Positions 1-5,320 are shown, numbered from the stretch's first letter. The stretch is DNA of 12,286 nt from Bacteriovorax stolpii (GCA_945890905.1 CAMDDI010000090.1:1-12286); one strand, 5' to 3'. The notes: generated from the letters alone by a model not told the origin. Program-made: numbers and translations.

Positions 1-1
1 A

Positions 2-67
2 GTAGGGCAGAACAAGCTAGAGAATTATGGTGAAGTCTTTTTGGATTTAATCCATCAGCATCAATAA
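2..67 (+). CDS. C-terminal end of an HRDC-domain protein, probably RecQ-family helicase (5'-truncated)
   Basis: Reading from base 2, the frame gives 21 residues ending VGQNKLENYGEVFLDLIHQ plus two more, then TAA at 65-67. The pattern G-x-x-K-L-E-x-Y-G-E-x-F-L-x-x-I is the characteristic end of the HRDC domain. There, after a helix-hairpin 'G-[VI]-G' turn, the last helix of RecQ-type DNA helicases (and some RNase D proteins) closes the fold. HRDC helps these enzymes bind structured DNA during repair. RecQ is the commoner host for an HRDC domain at the extreme C-terminus, so it is my first guess, but only the tail is visible. The gene converges on the minus-strand gene ending at 79, and I see no hairpin terminator in the 11 nt between them. 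Confidence 0.6.
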   Translation, partial: VGQNKLENYGEVFLDLIHQHQ

Positions 68-78
68 TTTTCCCTTTT

Positions 79-540
79 TTAAAGCAGCTCCAACCAGTTT
101 TTTAACTTCTCACTGCTGATTCCCAATTTTCGACATTCACTGCAGGACAATTGAGTTTCATAACGGTGGAGTAATTCTGATTTTGTATTATCTCTGTTTT
201 TCGGTTCAGAATTTATAAGATTCAATATTCTTTTAGAGAGAATCGATTCAATTGTGTGAGATTTTTTAAGATCATAATCTCGAGTCGGTAAAAGTTTTAA
301 ATGAAAAGATGTGGGATGGATTTCAAAAATTTTAGTTTGCTGATCGGTATGTAATCCTAAATCTTGATACAGATTTTCATTTTCAAGTGGCGAGGCTAGG
401 TATTCTTGATCAAGGCATTTTTTGAGTATTTCTGCAGAGTATAAGCTTTCAGATTTGATAAGAAACTTTTCATTTTGTACTACCGGAACTGGAAACAGAT
501 AAAAGGTCCCTAGAGTTTGGGTGATTTGATAACTTTTCAT
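79..540 (-). CDS. hypothetical protein, 153 aa
   Basis: I do not recognise the family. I chose ATG at 540 (protein begins MKSYQITQTLG). An in-frame ATG at 576 would run into the start of the divergent DUF938 gene and has no convincing ribosome site. The protein is soluble-looking with no signal peptide or membrane segment. Residues about 131-153 contain a CxxC pair (C133, C136) followed by a short helical stretch (RKLGISSEKLKNWLELL) that loosely resembles the second half of a helix-turn-helix. That resemblance is weak and I do not call it DNA-binding. The gene is divergent from the DUF938 methyltransferase with only 14 nt between start codons, so the promoter of one lies over the start of the other. 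The reading frame is open over its full length and its composition is like its neighbours, so it is probably a real gene. Confidence 0.6.
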   Translation of the reverse strand: MKSYQITQTLGTFYLFPVPVVQNEKFLIKSESLYSAEILKKCLDQEYLASPLENENLYQDLGLHTDQQTKIFEIHPTSFHLKLLPTRDYDLKKSHTIESILSKRILNLINSEPKNRDNTKSELLHRYETQLSCSECRKLGISSEKLKNWLELL

Positions 541-548
541 GCTATAAT
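540..548 (+). promoter_or_regulatory. extended -10 promoter (TGCTATAAT) of the DUF938 operon
   Basis: TG at 540-541, one base, then a perfect TATAAT at 543-548 forms a consensus extended -10, which can work with a poor -35. No good -35 is visible at 16-18 bp upstream. Transcription about 7 nt after the hexamer would begin at or beside 555, the A of the DUF938 start codon. This predicts a leaderless message. The element overlaps the start codon of the divergent gene (538-540). Confidence 0.6.
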
Positions 549-554
549 TCTCAC

Positions 555-1169
555 ATGAATAAACCAATGTCACCATCCTGCGAGCGCAATAAAGATCCCA
601 TTCTTGAAGTTATGAAGGAAGTTATCACTGAAGATAATCACGTCTTACTTGAAGTAGGTTCCGGCACTGGCCAGCATGCAGTCTATTTAGCCCCTCATTT
701 TCCTCATGTGAAGTGGATTACAAGTGATGTCTTAGGAAACCACGCAGGAATTAAAATGTGGCTAGACGAAGCGAAGGTGCCAAATATTGCCAGACCTATT
801 GAGTTTAAAATTGGTAAGGATGAATTTCCCAAAGTGGTGGTGGATTTGGTTTTCACCGCCAATACATTTCATATTATGCATTGGAAAGAATGCAAAACAC
901 TTATGAAGATGTGGGGGCATCGTTTGCGCGAGGGTGCTCAGGTGATGATCTATGGCCCTTTCAATTATAACGGTACTTTTTCGTCACCCAGCAACGAGCA
1001 ATTTGATCGATCACTTAAAGTCGAAGATCCTCTACGTGGAATCCGCTCCTATGATGATGTACATAATAATATGGTCAAGAATGGTTTCGCACTTTGTAAG
1101 GATTATGAAATGCCGGCCAATAACCGCATGCTGGTGTATCGGCGCCTGGAGTTTGTGAGTCAAAAATGA
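555..1169 (+). CDS. DUF938 family SAM-dependent methyltransferase
   Basis: The 204-residue protein matches the DUF938 family (class I, Rossmann-fold methyltransferases of unknown substrate). Family landmarks are all present. The N-terminal signature SPSCERNKDPIL is at residues 6-17, and the SAM-binding motif LLEVGSGTGQHA at 31-42. D58 follows strand 2. The FTANTFHIMHW segment at 100-110 sits in the active-site strand/loop. Then come YGPFN at 133-137, SPSNEQFD at 144-151 and a C-terminal MPANNRMLVYRR. Length is normal for the family. The start at 555 gives the usual short leader before SP-CERN; an in-frame ATG at 567 is possible. There is no Shine-Dalgarno sequence before either, which fits initiation on a leaderless mRNA from the extended -10 at 540-548. 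Its stop overlaps the start of the VF530-like gene by 4 nt, so the two are translationally coupled. The substrate is unknown, and genome annotations rarely go beyond 'methyltransferase'. Confidence 0.9.
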   Translation: MNKPMSPSCERNKDPILEVMKEVITEDNHVLLEVGSGTGQHAVYLAPHFPHVKWITSDVLGNHAGIKMWLDEAKVPNIARPIEFKIGKDEFPKVVVDLVFTANTFHIMHWKECKTLMKMWGHRLREGAQVMIYGPFNYNGTFSSPSNEQFDRSLKVEDPLRGIRSYDDVHNNMVKNGFALCKDYEMPANNRMLVYRRLEFVSQK

Positions 1170-1387
1170 ACCAAAATAATAATGATCCGCTTCATGGTAA
1201 GACTCTAGAGAGTGTTCTCAATGAGTTGCTGGAATATTATGGGTGGGAGCAGCTAGGATTACATATTAAGATTAATTGCTTCACTAGTGATCCCAGCATA
1301 AAATCGAGCCTCAAGTTTTTACGTCAGACCCCTTGGGCCCGGAAAAAGGTCGAGGACCTATATGTAAAAATGAAAACCCAGTCTTAA
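1166..1387 (+). CDS. VF530-like (DUF2132) small DNA-binding protein
   Basis: This 73-residue protein has the hallmarks of the VF530 family, named after a small Vibrio fischeri protein of known structure reported as DNA-binding. It carries DPLHGKTLE near the N-terminus, then LLEYYGWEQLGLHIKINCF, then PSIKSSLKFLRQTPWARKKVE, which covers almost the whole family-length domain. It is basic at the C-terminus and has no membrane segment. The start codon overlaps the DUF938 stop (ATGA, 1166-1169), so it is translated from the same mRNA. Its own stop TAA (1385-1387) overlaps the ribosome site of the next gene. The cellular role of the family is not established. Co-occurrence with a methyltransferase is seen here but does not by itself define one. 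Confidence 0.85.
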   Translation: MNQNNNDPLHGKTLESVLNELLEYYGWEQLGLHIKINCFTSDPSIKSSLKFLRQTPWARKKVEDLYVKMKTQS

Positions 1388-1391
1388 GGAG
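1386..1391 (+). promoter_or_regulatory. ribosome binding site AAGGAG overlapping a stop codon
   Basis: AAGGAG lies 5 nt before the ATG at 1397 and shares its first two bases with the TAA stop of the VF530-like gene. Ribosomes finishing that gene are therefore delivered directly to the DUF1993 start. Confidence 0.75.
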
Positions 1392-1396
1392 CTTAT

Positions 1397-1903
1397 ATGC
1401 TTTATGAAATCGTTGTTCCTCAATCCATCAAAATGTTAAACAACCTAAGTCGCATTCTTGATAAGGGTGCAGAGTATGCTGATGCTAAAAAGTTTGAAGC
1501 AGAAGTTCTCTGGAATTCGCGTCTGGCCCCTAATCAATTCAATTTAATCCGTCAGGTTCAGATTGCTTGTGACTCTGCTAAAAAGGGTGCTGCTTATCTT
1601 TCTGGTAAAGAAGCTCCGGTGAATGAAGATAATGAAAAAACTTTACCTGAATTAAAAGCTCGCATTGACAGCACTGTCACCTGGCTTAGCACTCTTAAGG
1701 CCAGTGATTTTCAAGGAGCAGAAGAAAGAAAAATTTCACAACCTCGTTGGGAAGGAAAGTATCTTACTGGATATGAGTACGCTCTTCAGCATGTGATCCC
1801 GAATGTTTACTTCCATATTACGACTGCATATTCGATTCTCCGTCATAACGGAGTCGAAGTTGGGAAGAAAGATTACTTGGGTGAGATGCCTTACAAAAAA
1901 TAA
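1397..1903 (+). CDS. DUF1993 family protein (DinB-like fold)
   Basis: The 168-residue protein reads as a full-length DUF1993 member. The N-terminus has the family pattern MLYEIVVPQSIKMLNNLSRILDKG. The middle segment around residues 42-70 has the conserved LAPNQFNLIRQVQIACDSAK, and the C-terminal half has GYEYALQHVIPNVYFHITTAYSILRHNGV, with the aromatic/His-rich helix expected of this group. DUF1993 proteins are predicted four-helix bundles related to the DinB/YfiT-like metal-binding fold, but no reaction has been assigned. The protein is cytoplasmic, with no signal peptide. It is the last gene of the three-gene operon and is followed 6 nt later by the intrinsic terminator. Confidence 0.85.
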   Translation: MLYEIVVPQSIKMLNNLSRILDKGAEYADAKKFEAEVLWNSRLAPNQFNLIRQVQIACDSAKKGAAYLSGKEAPVNEDNEKTLPELKARIDSTVTWLSTLKASDFQGAEERKISQPRWEGKYLTGYEYALQHVIPNVYFHITTAYSILRHNGVEVGKKDYLGEMPYKK

Positions 1904-1909
1904 AAATTT

Positions 1910-1940
1910 AAAGCCGGTTGATCAGTTCACCGGCTTTTTT
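1910..1940 (+). terminator. intrinsic terminator of the DUF938-VF530-DUF1993 operon
   Basis: AAAGCCGGT (1910-1918) pairs with ACCGGCTTT (1929-1937) across a 10-nt loop. The T-run at 1935-1941 follows the GC-rich part of the stem at once. The preceding A-run makes it partly usable on the other strand, but no minus-strand gene ends here. Confidence 0.85.
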
Positions 1941-2093
1941 TCTTAAGTGACTTCTTTAGGCTTTGGCGTCGGAGTGGACTAATAGCAGAGTTTAGTTGTC
2001 GACTAGTCCTGGTTAAATTCTTGCCATTCTTACATGCCACTGGCCTACTTGTCATAGCTCTGAGTTCTATGTTTTCCTAAGAGAACTAACTTC

Positions 2094-2099
2094 AAGGAG
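2094..2099 (+). promoter_or_regulatory. ribosome binding site AAGGAG
   Basis: AAGGAG lies 5 nt before the ATG at 2105 and supports that start for the small secreted protein. The 150 nt between the terminator at 1940 and this site contain no promoter I can name with confidence. Confidence 0.7.
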
Positions 2100-2104
2100 A
2101 CATT

Positions 2105-2422
2105 ATGAAAGTTTTATTCGCAGTTTCAATTTTTTTGGTATCCGTAGTTTCAATGGCAGCTGCAACTGTGAAAGTGACTTCATTTACTTATCCGAGACAA
2201 GGCCAATTGTACGCTGAGCTTTGTGGTCAAGTTCAAGGGGCCATGACAACTCCGGCCTATATTAAAGTGGCCGTTGATCAAACGACATCAAAGTCTGCTA
2301 CGTATAATACGATCGCAGGAACAGACGGACTTTTTTGTATTTCAGTTGTGACTTACCAAGGTACTGCTGAAGTGACTGTCTTTGGTGAGCCAGCTTCAGC
2401 AATACGAGCATTTATTCAGTAA
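2105..2422 (+). CDS. small secreted hypothetical protein, 105 aa
   Basis: I do not recognise the family. Residues 1-20 form a clean Sec signal peptide (MKVLFAV, a hydrophobic core, then SMAAA before TVKV), predicting a mature protein of about 85 residues in the periplasm or outside. The mature part is rich in beta-forming residues (Val, Thr, Tyr) and has two cysteines, C40 and C78, that could form a disulfide. This suggests a small beta-sandwich, which is an inference. The start is supported by AAGGAG 5 nt upstream. The gene converges on the lipocalin gene with only one base between the two stop codons, and no hairpin lies between, so the 3' ends of the two transcripts must overlap. Confidence 0.75.
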   Translation: MKVLFAVSIFLVSVVSMAAATVKVTSFTYPRQGQLYAELCGQVQGAMTTPAYIKVAVDQTTSKSATYNTIAGTDGLFCISVVTYQGTAEVTVFGEPASAIRAFIQ

Positions 2423-2423
2423 A

Positions 2424-2945
2424 TTATTTATGCTGAACGAACTGGAGATCTTTGGTTGAGTAACCAAGGCGATCCAGTTCCTTAACAATCTCAGAGACTT
2501 TCTCACGTGGCAGATGAGGGGTTCGACTCATAATCCACAAATATTTTTCATCCGGCACTCCAATCGCCGTCCACTCATAGTTTGGATCCAGGGCCACAAT
2601 CAAATAACTAAAGCGTAATGGCCACCATACTTGAATTTTCCAATGAGCATTGGTTTGTTTGTTTTCAATAAACGCTTTCTGCGGAATTTCTTTTCGTGGA
2701 CCATCGAAACCACCCTGATTGTAATGGAAATCTACATCAATGCGATTTTCTTTTTCGTTCCACGTATAACTCTCAACAGAGTTGTAGGGATCTTTTTCAA
2801 AACTGGTGAAGCGTCCTGCTTGCACATGCCAGGGGCCCATGAATCTTTTAATTTCTACGTGAGAAACTGTTTTGTTGTAAGTTGAGGCACATCCAAAAAG
2901 CAGAGTGACGAGGGCAAAAGATTGAAGCGATCTTGTTAGTTTCAT
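2424..2945 (-). CDS. blc: Blc-like lipocalin, outer-membrane or periplasmic lipoprotein
   Basis: This 173-residue protein has a lipoprotein signal ending in the lipobox LFGC, with C19 as the lipidated residue. A bacterial lipocalin barrel follows. The first-strand GxW motif is present as GPW (37-39) with the F/Y-A-G-R-F context. Later come SYTWNEKENRIDVDF (59-73), the SYLIVALDPNYEW strand pair (113-125) and the WIMSRTP segment (137-143) with its conserved Arg, which is typical of Blc. The last 25 residues form the usual helix. Bacterial lipocalins bind lysophospholipids or other lipids at the cell envelope and are often induced by stress. The start is supported by AGGAGA just upstream on the minus strand (complement of 2949-2954). 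The gene is divergent from the pirin gene and shares an upstream region carrying an inverted repeat. The symbol is given by family resemblance only. Confidence 0.85.
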   Translation of the reverse strand: MKLTRSLQSFALVTLLFGCASTYNKTVSHVEIKRFMGPWHVQAGRFTSFEKDPYNSVESYTWNEKENRIDVDFHYNQGGFDGPRKEIPQKAFIENKQTNAHWKIQVWWPLRFSYLIVALDPNYEWTAIGVPDEKYLWIMSRTPHLPREKVSEIVKELDRLGYSTKDLQFVQHK

Positions 2946-2973
2946 AAAGTCTCCTGTTGCCCAAATGTTAGCA

Positions 2974-3103
2974 CTTTTGTCTCGTCATCAACCTTATATC
3001 TTCCTGAAAATACGTCACAATGATAAGCATTTCTTATATAAAAGATAAAAACATAATAATTTAATTGTAACTCGGATTAGACGATAATGAGACAAGACAA
3101 AAG
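2974..3103. repeat. widely spaced inverted repeat, candidate shared operator
   Basis: CTTTTGTCTCGTC (2974-2986) matches the reverse complement of GACAAGACAAAAG (3091-3103) at 12 of 13 positions. One arm lies 29 nt upstream of the lipocalin start and the other 9 nt upstream of the pirin start, so each sits in the leader of one divergent gene. The DNA between them is very AT-rich and also contains a small dyad, ATAAG-N5-CTTAT (3023-3037). A regulator binding both arms is an inference. Confidence 0.4.
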
Positions 3104-3111
3104 GGGAAAGT

Positions 3112-3894
3112 ATGAAAAGAACAACATTGATCTTAGGTGCTTTGAGCCTTCCATTTCTACCCAGTTTCGTCAAAATAAACAAAGGAGTTTTTATGCTTAC
3201 TCATCTTTCAGAAACAAGAGGCTTTGCCGATCATGGATGGCTCAAGAGCCATCATACTTTTAGCTTTGCCAATTACTACAACCCAGAGCGCATGGGCTTT
3301 GGAGCACTTCGCGTGATTAACGACGACAGTGTGGCCGCAGGCAATGGTTTTGGAACCCATCCTCATAGAGATATGGAAATCATTTCAATTCCACTTGAAG
3401 GCACACTCAAGCATCAAGATAGTGAAGGCAATAAGGGGCTCATCAAAAAAGGAGAAGTGCAAATCATGTCCGCTGGGACTGGTATTGCTCACTCAGAAAA
3501 TAATGCTTCTGAAATTGAAGATGTGAAATTTTTGCAAATTTGGGTCATGCCTAAAATAATGAGTGTGAAACCTCGTTATGAGCAAAAAGCTTTCTCTGAA
3601 ATGGATCGTAAAAATAAATGGTCTACTGTTGTGTCTAACGATGGACGTGAGGGATCTGTGACCATTAATCAAGATGCCTTTTTTTCTTTGACCGATTTAG
3701 ATGCAGGAAAAAATCTTGATTACAAGCTTAAGATCAAAGGCAATGGTGCCTATGTTTTTGTCTTGAATGGTAAAGTTGATGTAGAAGGAGTGACTCTCAA
3801 TTCTCGAGATGGTTTAGCGTTGAAAGATTTGAGTTCTCTCAATCTCCGTGCTTTGGAGAATACCTCTCTTTTACTTATGGAAGTCCCAGTATGA
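3112..3894 (+). CDS. pirin family protein (YhhW-type bicupin, quercetinase-like)
   Basis: The body of the protein closely follows Escherichia coli YhhW, a metal-binding bicupin with quercetin 2,3-dioxygenase activity in vitro. GFADHGWL is followed by HHTFSFANYY, then MGFGALRVINDD, the metal motif HPHRDME and the second metal motif AHSEN. By numbering from 3112 the four metal ligands are H83, H85, H127 and E129; all are present. The C-terminal cupin (residues about 180-260) is also present. YhhW-type proteins begin two or three residues before the conserved region, which corresponds to M28 (ATG at 3193), and that ATG has its own strong ribosome site. The upstream start at 3112 adds 27 residues with a basic-then-hydrophobic character (MKRTTLILGALSLPFLPSF) but no clear cleavage site. 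Either start may be used. The stop overlaps the start of a broken OsmC-family gene by 4 nt. Confidence 0.9.
   Translation: MKRTTLILGALSLPFLPSFVKINKGVFMLTHLSETRGFADHGWLKSHHTFSFANYYNPERMGFGALRVINDDSVAAGNGFGTHPHRDMEIISIPLEGTLKHQDSEGNKGLIKKGEVQIMSAGTGIAHSENNASEIEDVKFLQIWVMPKIMSVKPRYEQKAFSEMDRKNKWSTVVSNDGREGSVTINQDAFFSLTDLDAGKNLDYKLKIKGNGAYVFVLNGKVDVEGVTLNSRDGLALKDLSSLNLRALENTSLLLMEVPV
3181..3187 (+). promoter_or_regulatory. internal ribosome binding site AAAGGAG before the second pirin start
   Basis: AAAGGAG lies 5 nt before an in-frame ATG at 3193, where homologous pirins begin. It is at least as good as the site before the longer start at 3112 (AAAGGGG, 3100-3106). It decides that a 233-residue cytoplasmic form is likely made. 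Confidence 0.7.
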
Positions 3895-4168
3895 TACAAG
3901 TTAAAGGCACTGGTAATTTCGGTGCTGATATTAGTCATGGTGAGCACCATCTCCCTGTCGACGTTTCTCAAAAATTGGGAGACGACAACCAAGGTAGTGG
4001 TCCCCATTAATTAATTGAAGCAGCTCCTGGAGCATGTACTGCTATGACGACTAAAATGTATGCAAAAAAAACAAGATTAATTCGCTGCGAGCTCTGATCT
4101 TAAAGATCAATCATCAATTCGAGGTCCAGCGAGATTTGAAAATTTTTCAGAATACTCTCTTCATCTAG
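3891..4168 (+). pseudogene. OsmC family peroxidase-like gene, broken by nonsense codon and frameshift
   Basis: From the ATG at 3891, overlapping the pirin stop, the frame reads MIQVKGTGNFGADISHG, continues through an LPVDVSQKLG segment to GSGPH, then meets TAA at 4008-4010. Past that stop the same frame continues LIEAAPGACTAMTTKMYAKK. This is the OsmC/Ohr-family pattern G-P-x-[PE]-E-L-[LI]-x-A-A-L-G-A-C-T-A-M-T, including the first redox cysteine region. The stop replaces the expected Glu of 'HELIEAA' (a single change GAA to TAA). After a run of eight A at 4064-4071 the plausible reading moves to another frame (INSLRALILKINHQFEVQRD, weakly like the OsmC middle region), which ends at TAG 4166-4168. 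The second redox cysteine motif (normally CPVH) is not found. OsmC proteins detoxify organic hydroperoxides. Here the gene is a remnant; identity is firm for the first 60 residues and weaker after the frameshift. Confidence 0.75.
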
Positions 4169-4399
4169 CTGTTTTTTCAATACGCAGTCTCTGTGAAATT
4201 GACTAAAAATGTGAAAGATTCTTTTAAGTTCTCACTCTGGAAATGTCCCGATTGGCTTCGAAAAAAGTAATATTCTTTTATAAAGAAGTTCATTCTCGCA
4301 GGTCTAAATACAATTCTCAAAATCTATGTCGATGAGAAAGGTATTATCCGAACTAGCGAGTTGAAAAACTCGCTAGAGGATGCCCTGCTCGCAGCTTAA
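4169..4399 (+). pseudogene. decayed coding sequence of unknown family
   Basis: This belongs to the roughly 420-nt gene-free stretch between the OsmC nonsense codon and the minus-strand gene ending at 4430. The frame that follows the OsmC frameshift continues with just one internal stop (TAA 4268-4270) to a TAA at 4397-4399. It carries two protein-like segments, one containing VSVKLTKNVKDSFKF and SLWKCPDWLRKK, the other FILAGLNTILKIYVDEKG and ending LEDALLAA. I do not recognise either. They look like residues of a second broken gene rather than random AT-rich DNA, because codon choice and residue make-up resemble the neighbours. It could also simply be spacer that reads open by chance. Confidence 0.35.
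4353..4376. repeat. perfect 10-bp hairpin with GAAA tetraloop
   Basis: CTAGCGAGTT (4353-4362) and AACTCGCTAG (4367-4376) are perfect inverted arms around GAAA, a GNRA-type loop on the plus strand. No T-run follows on either strand, so it is not a standard intrinsic terminator. It lies in the convergent space between the decayed OsmC region and the minus-strand gene ending at 4430. Confidence 0.7.
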
Positions 4400-4417
4400 T
4401 TGACTACTGCGGGCAGG
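4384..4417. repeat. second GC-rich hairpin, 11-bp stem
   Basis: CCTGCTCGCAG (4384-4394) pairs with CTGCGGGCAGG (4407-4417) over a 12-nt loop, with one G-T wobble. It sits 7 nt after the first hairpin and 12 nt from the end of the minus-strand gene. It could slow or stop transcription of that gene, or protect a transcript 3' end. No T-run is present. Confidence 0.65.
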
Positions 4418-4429
4418 ACGATTCTTAAT

Positions 4430-5257
4430 TTAGAAAGCTTCATGATATGCGGCGTTTACTTGAGACTGGATGAAACTAGTTTTAGAGTATCCGGTTCTCT
4501 CAAATCTATCTAAGTCATAAGGCTGCCAGAAATACATTGATGCTGGATGGATGTAACAGTCCTGAGTCTCCTGATTATTTTTATAGGTGGAGTATTTAGA
4601 AATGAAAGGACATGTGCGGTGGCTTCGCACAAAGATATTTGACCAAGTTCCCACATTTAATGGACCCCGGGTATATCGATAATCCAGAGTCATTAATGTG
4701 CTGCCCACATAGGTTGCAGGAATGGCGTGGAACCACCAATAGAAATTATAATTTCGGATATATTTTCGGGTAAAAAAGATAAAGAGCTTCATTGAATTGA
4801 ATCCACTACGACGATATTCTTCGTAAGACCAGACATGTGCTCTATTGTAGCACTGAGATTCTTTCTGATAACGAGGATTCATGCGTTTAAAGATCGTTGT
4901 TGCTTCTCCTACGCTTCCGAGAACAGTGGGAGTGTAATTAAGGGCTTTGGTATCCCAATCTGTATCCTGCTCACTTATTGACTTTTCTGAATTGGCCAAA
5001 GGAGTGATGCTTAGGACTTCATTTTTTTTCCCGAGAGAAATTTCCACGAGATTTTTTCTTGCTGCTAAGGTAGAAACATTAGTAAATCCAGATTTCTTGG
5101 CAGAATTAAGGTAACCAACTTGTCCGTCAGAGAGAAGCAAAAGAGTGGGTTCCCCTGGTTTTCCATAATCAACACTATCAATTGTGACTCTAAATGTTTT
5201 AGCTAAGAGAGTGGGAGAGAGTAAGACAAAAAACAAAACGAAAAAGAGATTTTTCAT
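4430..5257 (-). CDS. secreted protein-glutaminase-like protein (papain-fold Gln deamidase family)
   Basis: This 275-residue protein has a Sec signal peptide (residues 1-19, ending SPTLLA). An N-terminal region of about 100 residues that I do not recognise comes next, then a C-terminal domain resembling protein-glutaminase of Chryseobacterium, which deamidates Gln side chains in proteins. Visible landmarks are CYNRAH with C136, WWFHAIPATYV with H177, and LDYRYTRGPLNVGTWSNIF with D192 followed by GP-[LV]-x3-W-x-N. The 41-residue Cys-to-His spacing equals that of the Chryseobacterium enzyme as I remember it. A Cys-His-Asp triad is therefore intact in sequence. The N-terminal part may serve as a pro-region or binding domain; this is inference. 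The start is backed by a perfect AGGAGG (complement of 5262-5267). It follows the hydrolase gene by 63 nt. Activity could be deamidase or another papain-fold reaction such as transglutaminase. Confidence 0.7.
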   Translation of the reverse strand: MKNLFFVLFFVLLSPTLLAKTFRVTIDSVDYGKPGEPTLLLLSDGQVGYLNSAKKSGFTNVSTLAARKNLVEISLGKKNEVLSITPLANSEKSISEQDTDWDTKALNYTPTVLGSVGEATTIFKRMNPRYQKESQCYNRAHVWSYEEYRRSGFNSMKLFIFFTRKYIRNYNFYWWFHAIPATYVGSTLMTLDYRYTRGPLNVGTWSNIFVRSHRTCPFISKYSTYKNNQETQDCYIHPASMYFWQPYDLDRFERTGYSKTSFIQSQVNAAYHEAF

Positions 5258-5261
5258 AGGA

Positions 5262-5267
5262 CCTCCT
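5262..5267 (-). promoter_or_regulatory. consensus ribosome binding site AGGAGG
   Basis: The complement of CCTCCT at 5262-5267 is AGGAGG, 4 nt before the ATG of the protein-glutaminase-like gene. It is the strongest ribosome site in the window. Confidence 0.75.
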
Positions 5268-5276
5268 GTGGGTCTT

Positions 5277-5304
5277 ATTATCTCTTTTTAATGAACCTGG
5301 TGAA
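5277..5304 (-). promoter_or_regulatory. possible promoter of the protein-glutaminase-like gene
   Basis: On the minus strand, TTCACC (complement of 5299-5304) and GATAAT (complement of 5277-5282) are 16 bp apart. GATAAT differs from the consensus -10 by one base, and the -35 matches at 4 of 6. It would give this gene its own transcript in addition to read-through from the upstream hydrolase gene. Confidence 0.35.
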
Positions 5305-5320
5305 TTTTAGATAATCTCAA

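Noticed and set aside
131..150. CxxC plus helix in the C-terminus of the 79-540 product as a zinc or HTH DNA-binding domain
   Set aside because: The exact map is protein residues 131-153 (about bases 82-150). Only one Cys pair exists and the helix pattern is too short and weak to call.
541..576. Longer start (ATG 576) for the minus-strand hypothetical protein
   Set aside because: It would overlap the DUF938 start, has no clear ribosome site, and adds residues that merely mirror the divergent coding sequence.
1941..2093. Possible promoter or small RNA in the 150 nt before the small secreted protein
   Set aside because: TTGCCA at 2021 and TTGTCA at 2049 lack a -10 at acceptable spacing, and no hairpin or open frame stands out.
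3021..3040. Fur-box-like AT-rich dyad TGATAAGCATTTCTTATATA
   Set aside because: The match to the Fur consensus is poor and the region is AT-rich throughout; only a 5-bp dyad is real.
3750..4007. Minus-strand open frame of 85 codons opposite pirin and the OsmC remnant
   Set aside because: It is antisense to recognisable pirin and OsmC coding sequence, has no ribosome site and no protein-like pattern.
4353..4417. Tandem hairpins as a bidirectional intrinsic terminator
   Set aside because: No T-run follows either stem on either strand, so I list them only as inverted repeats.
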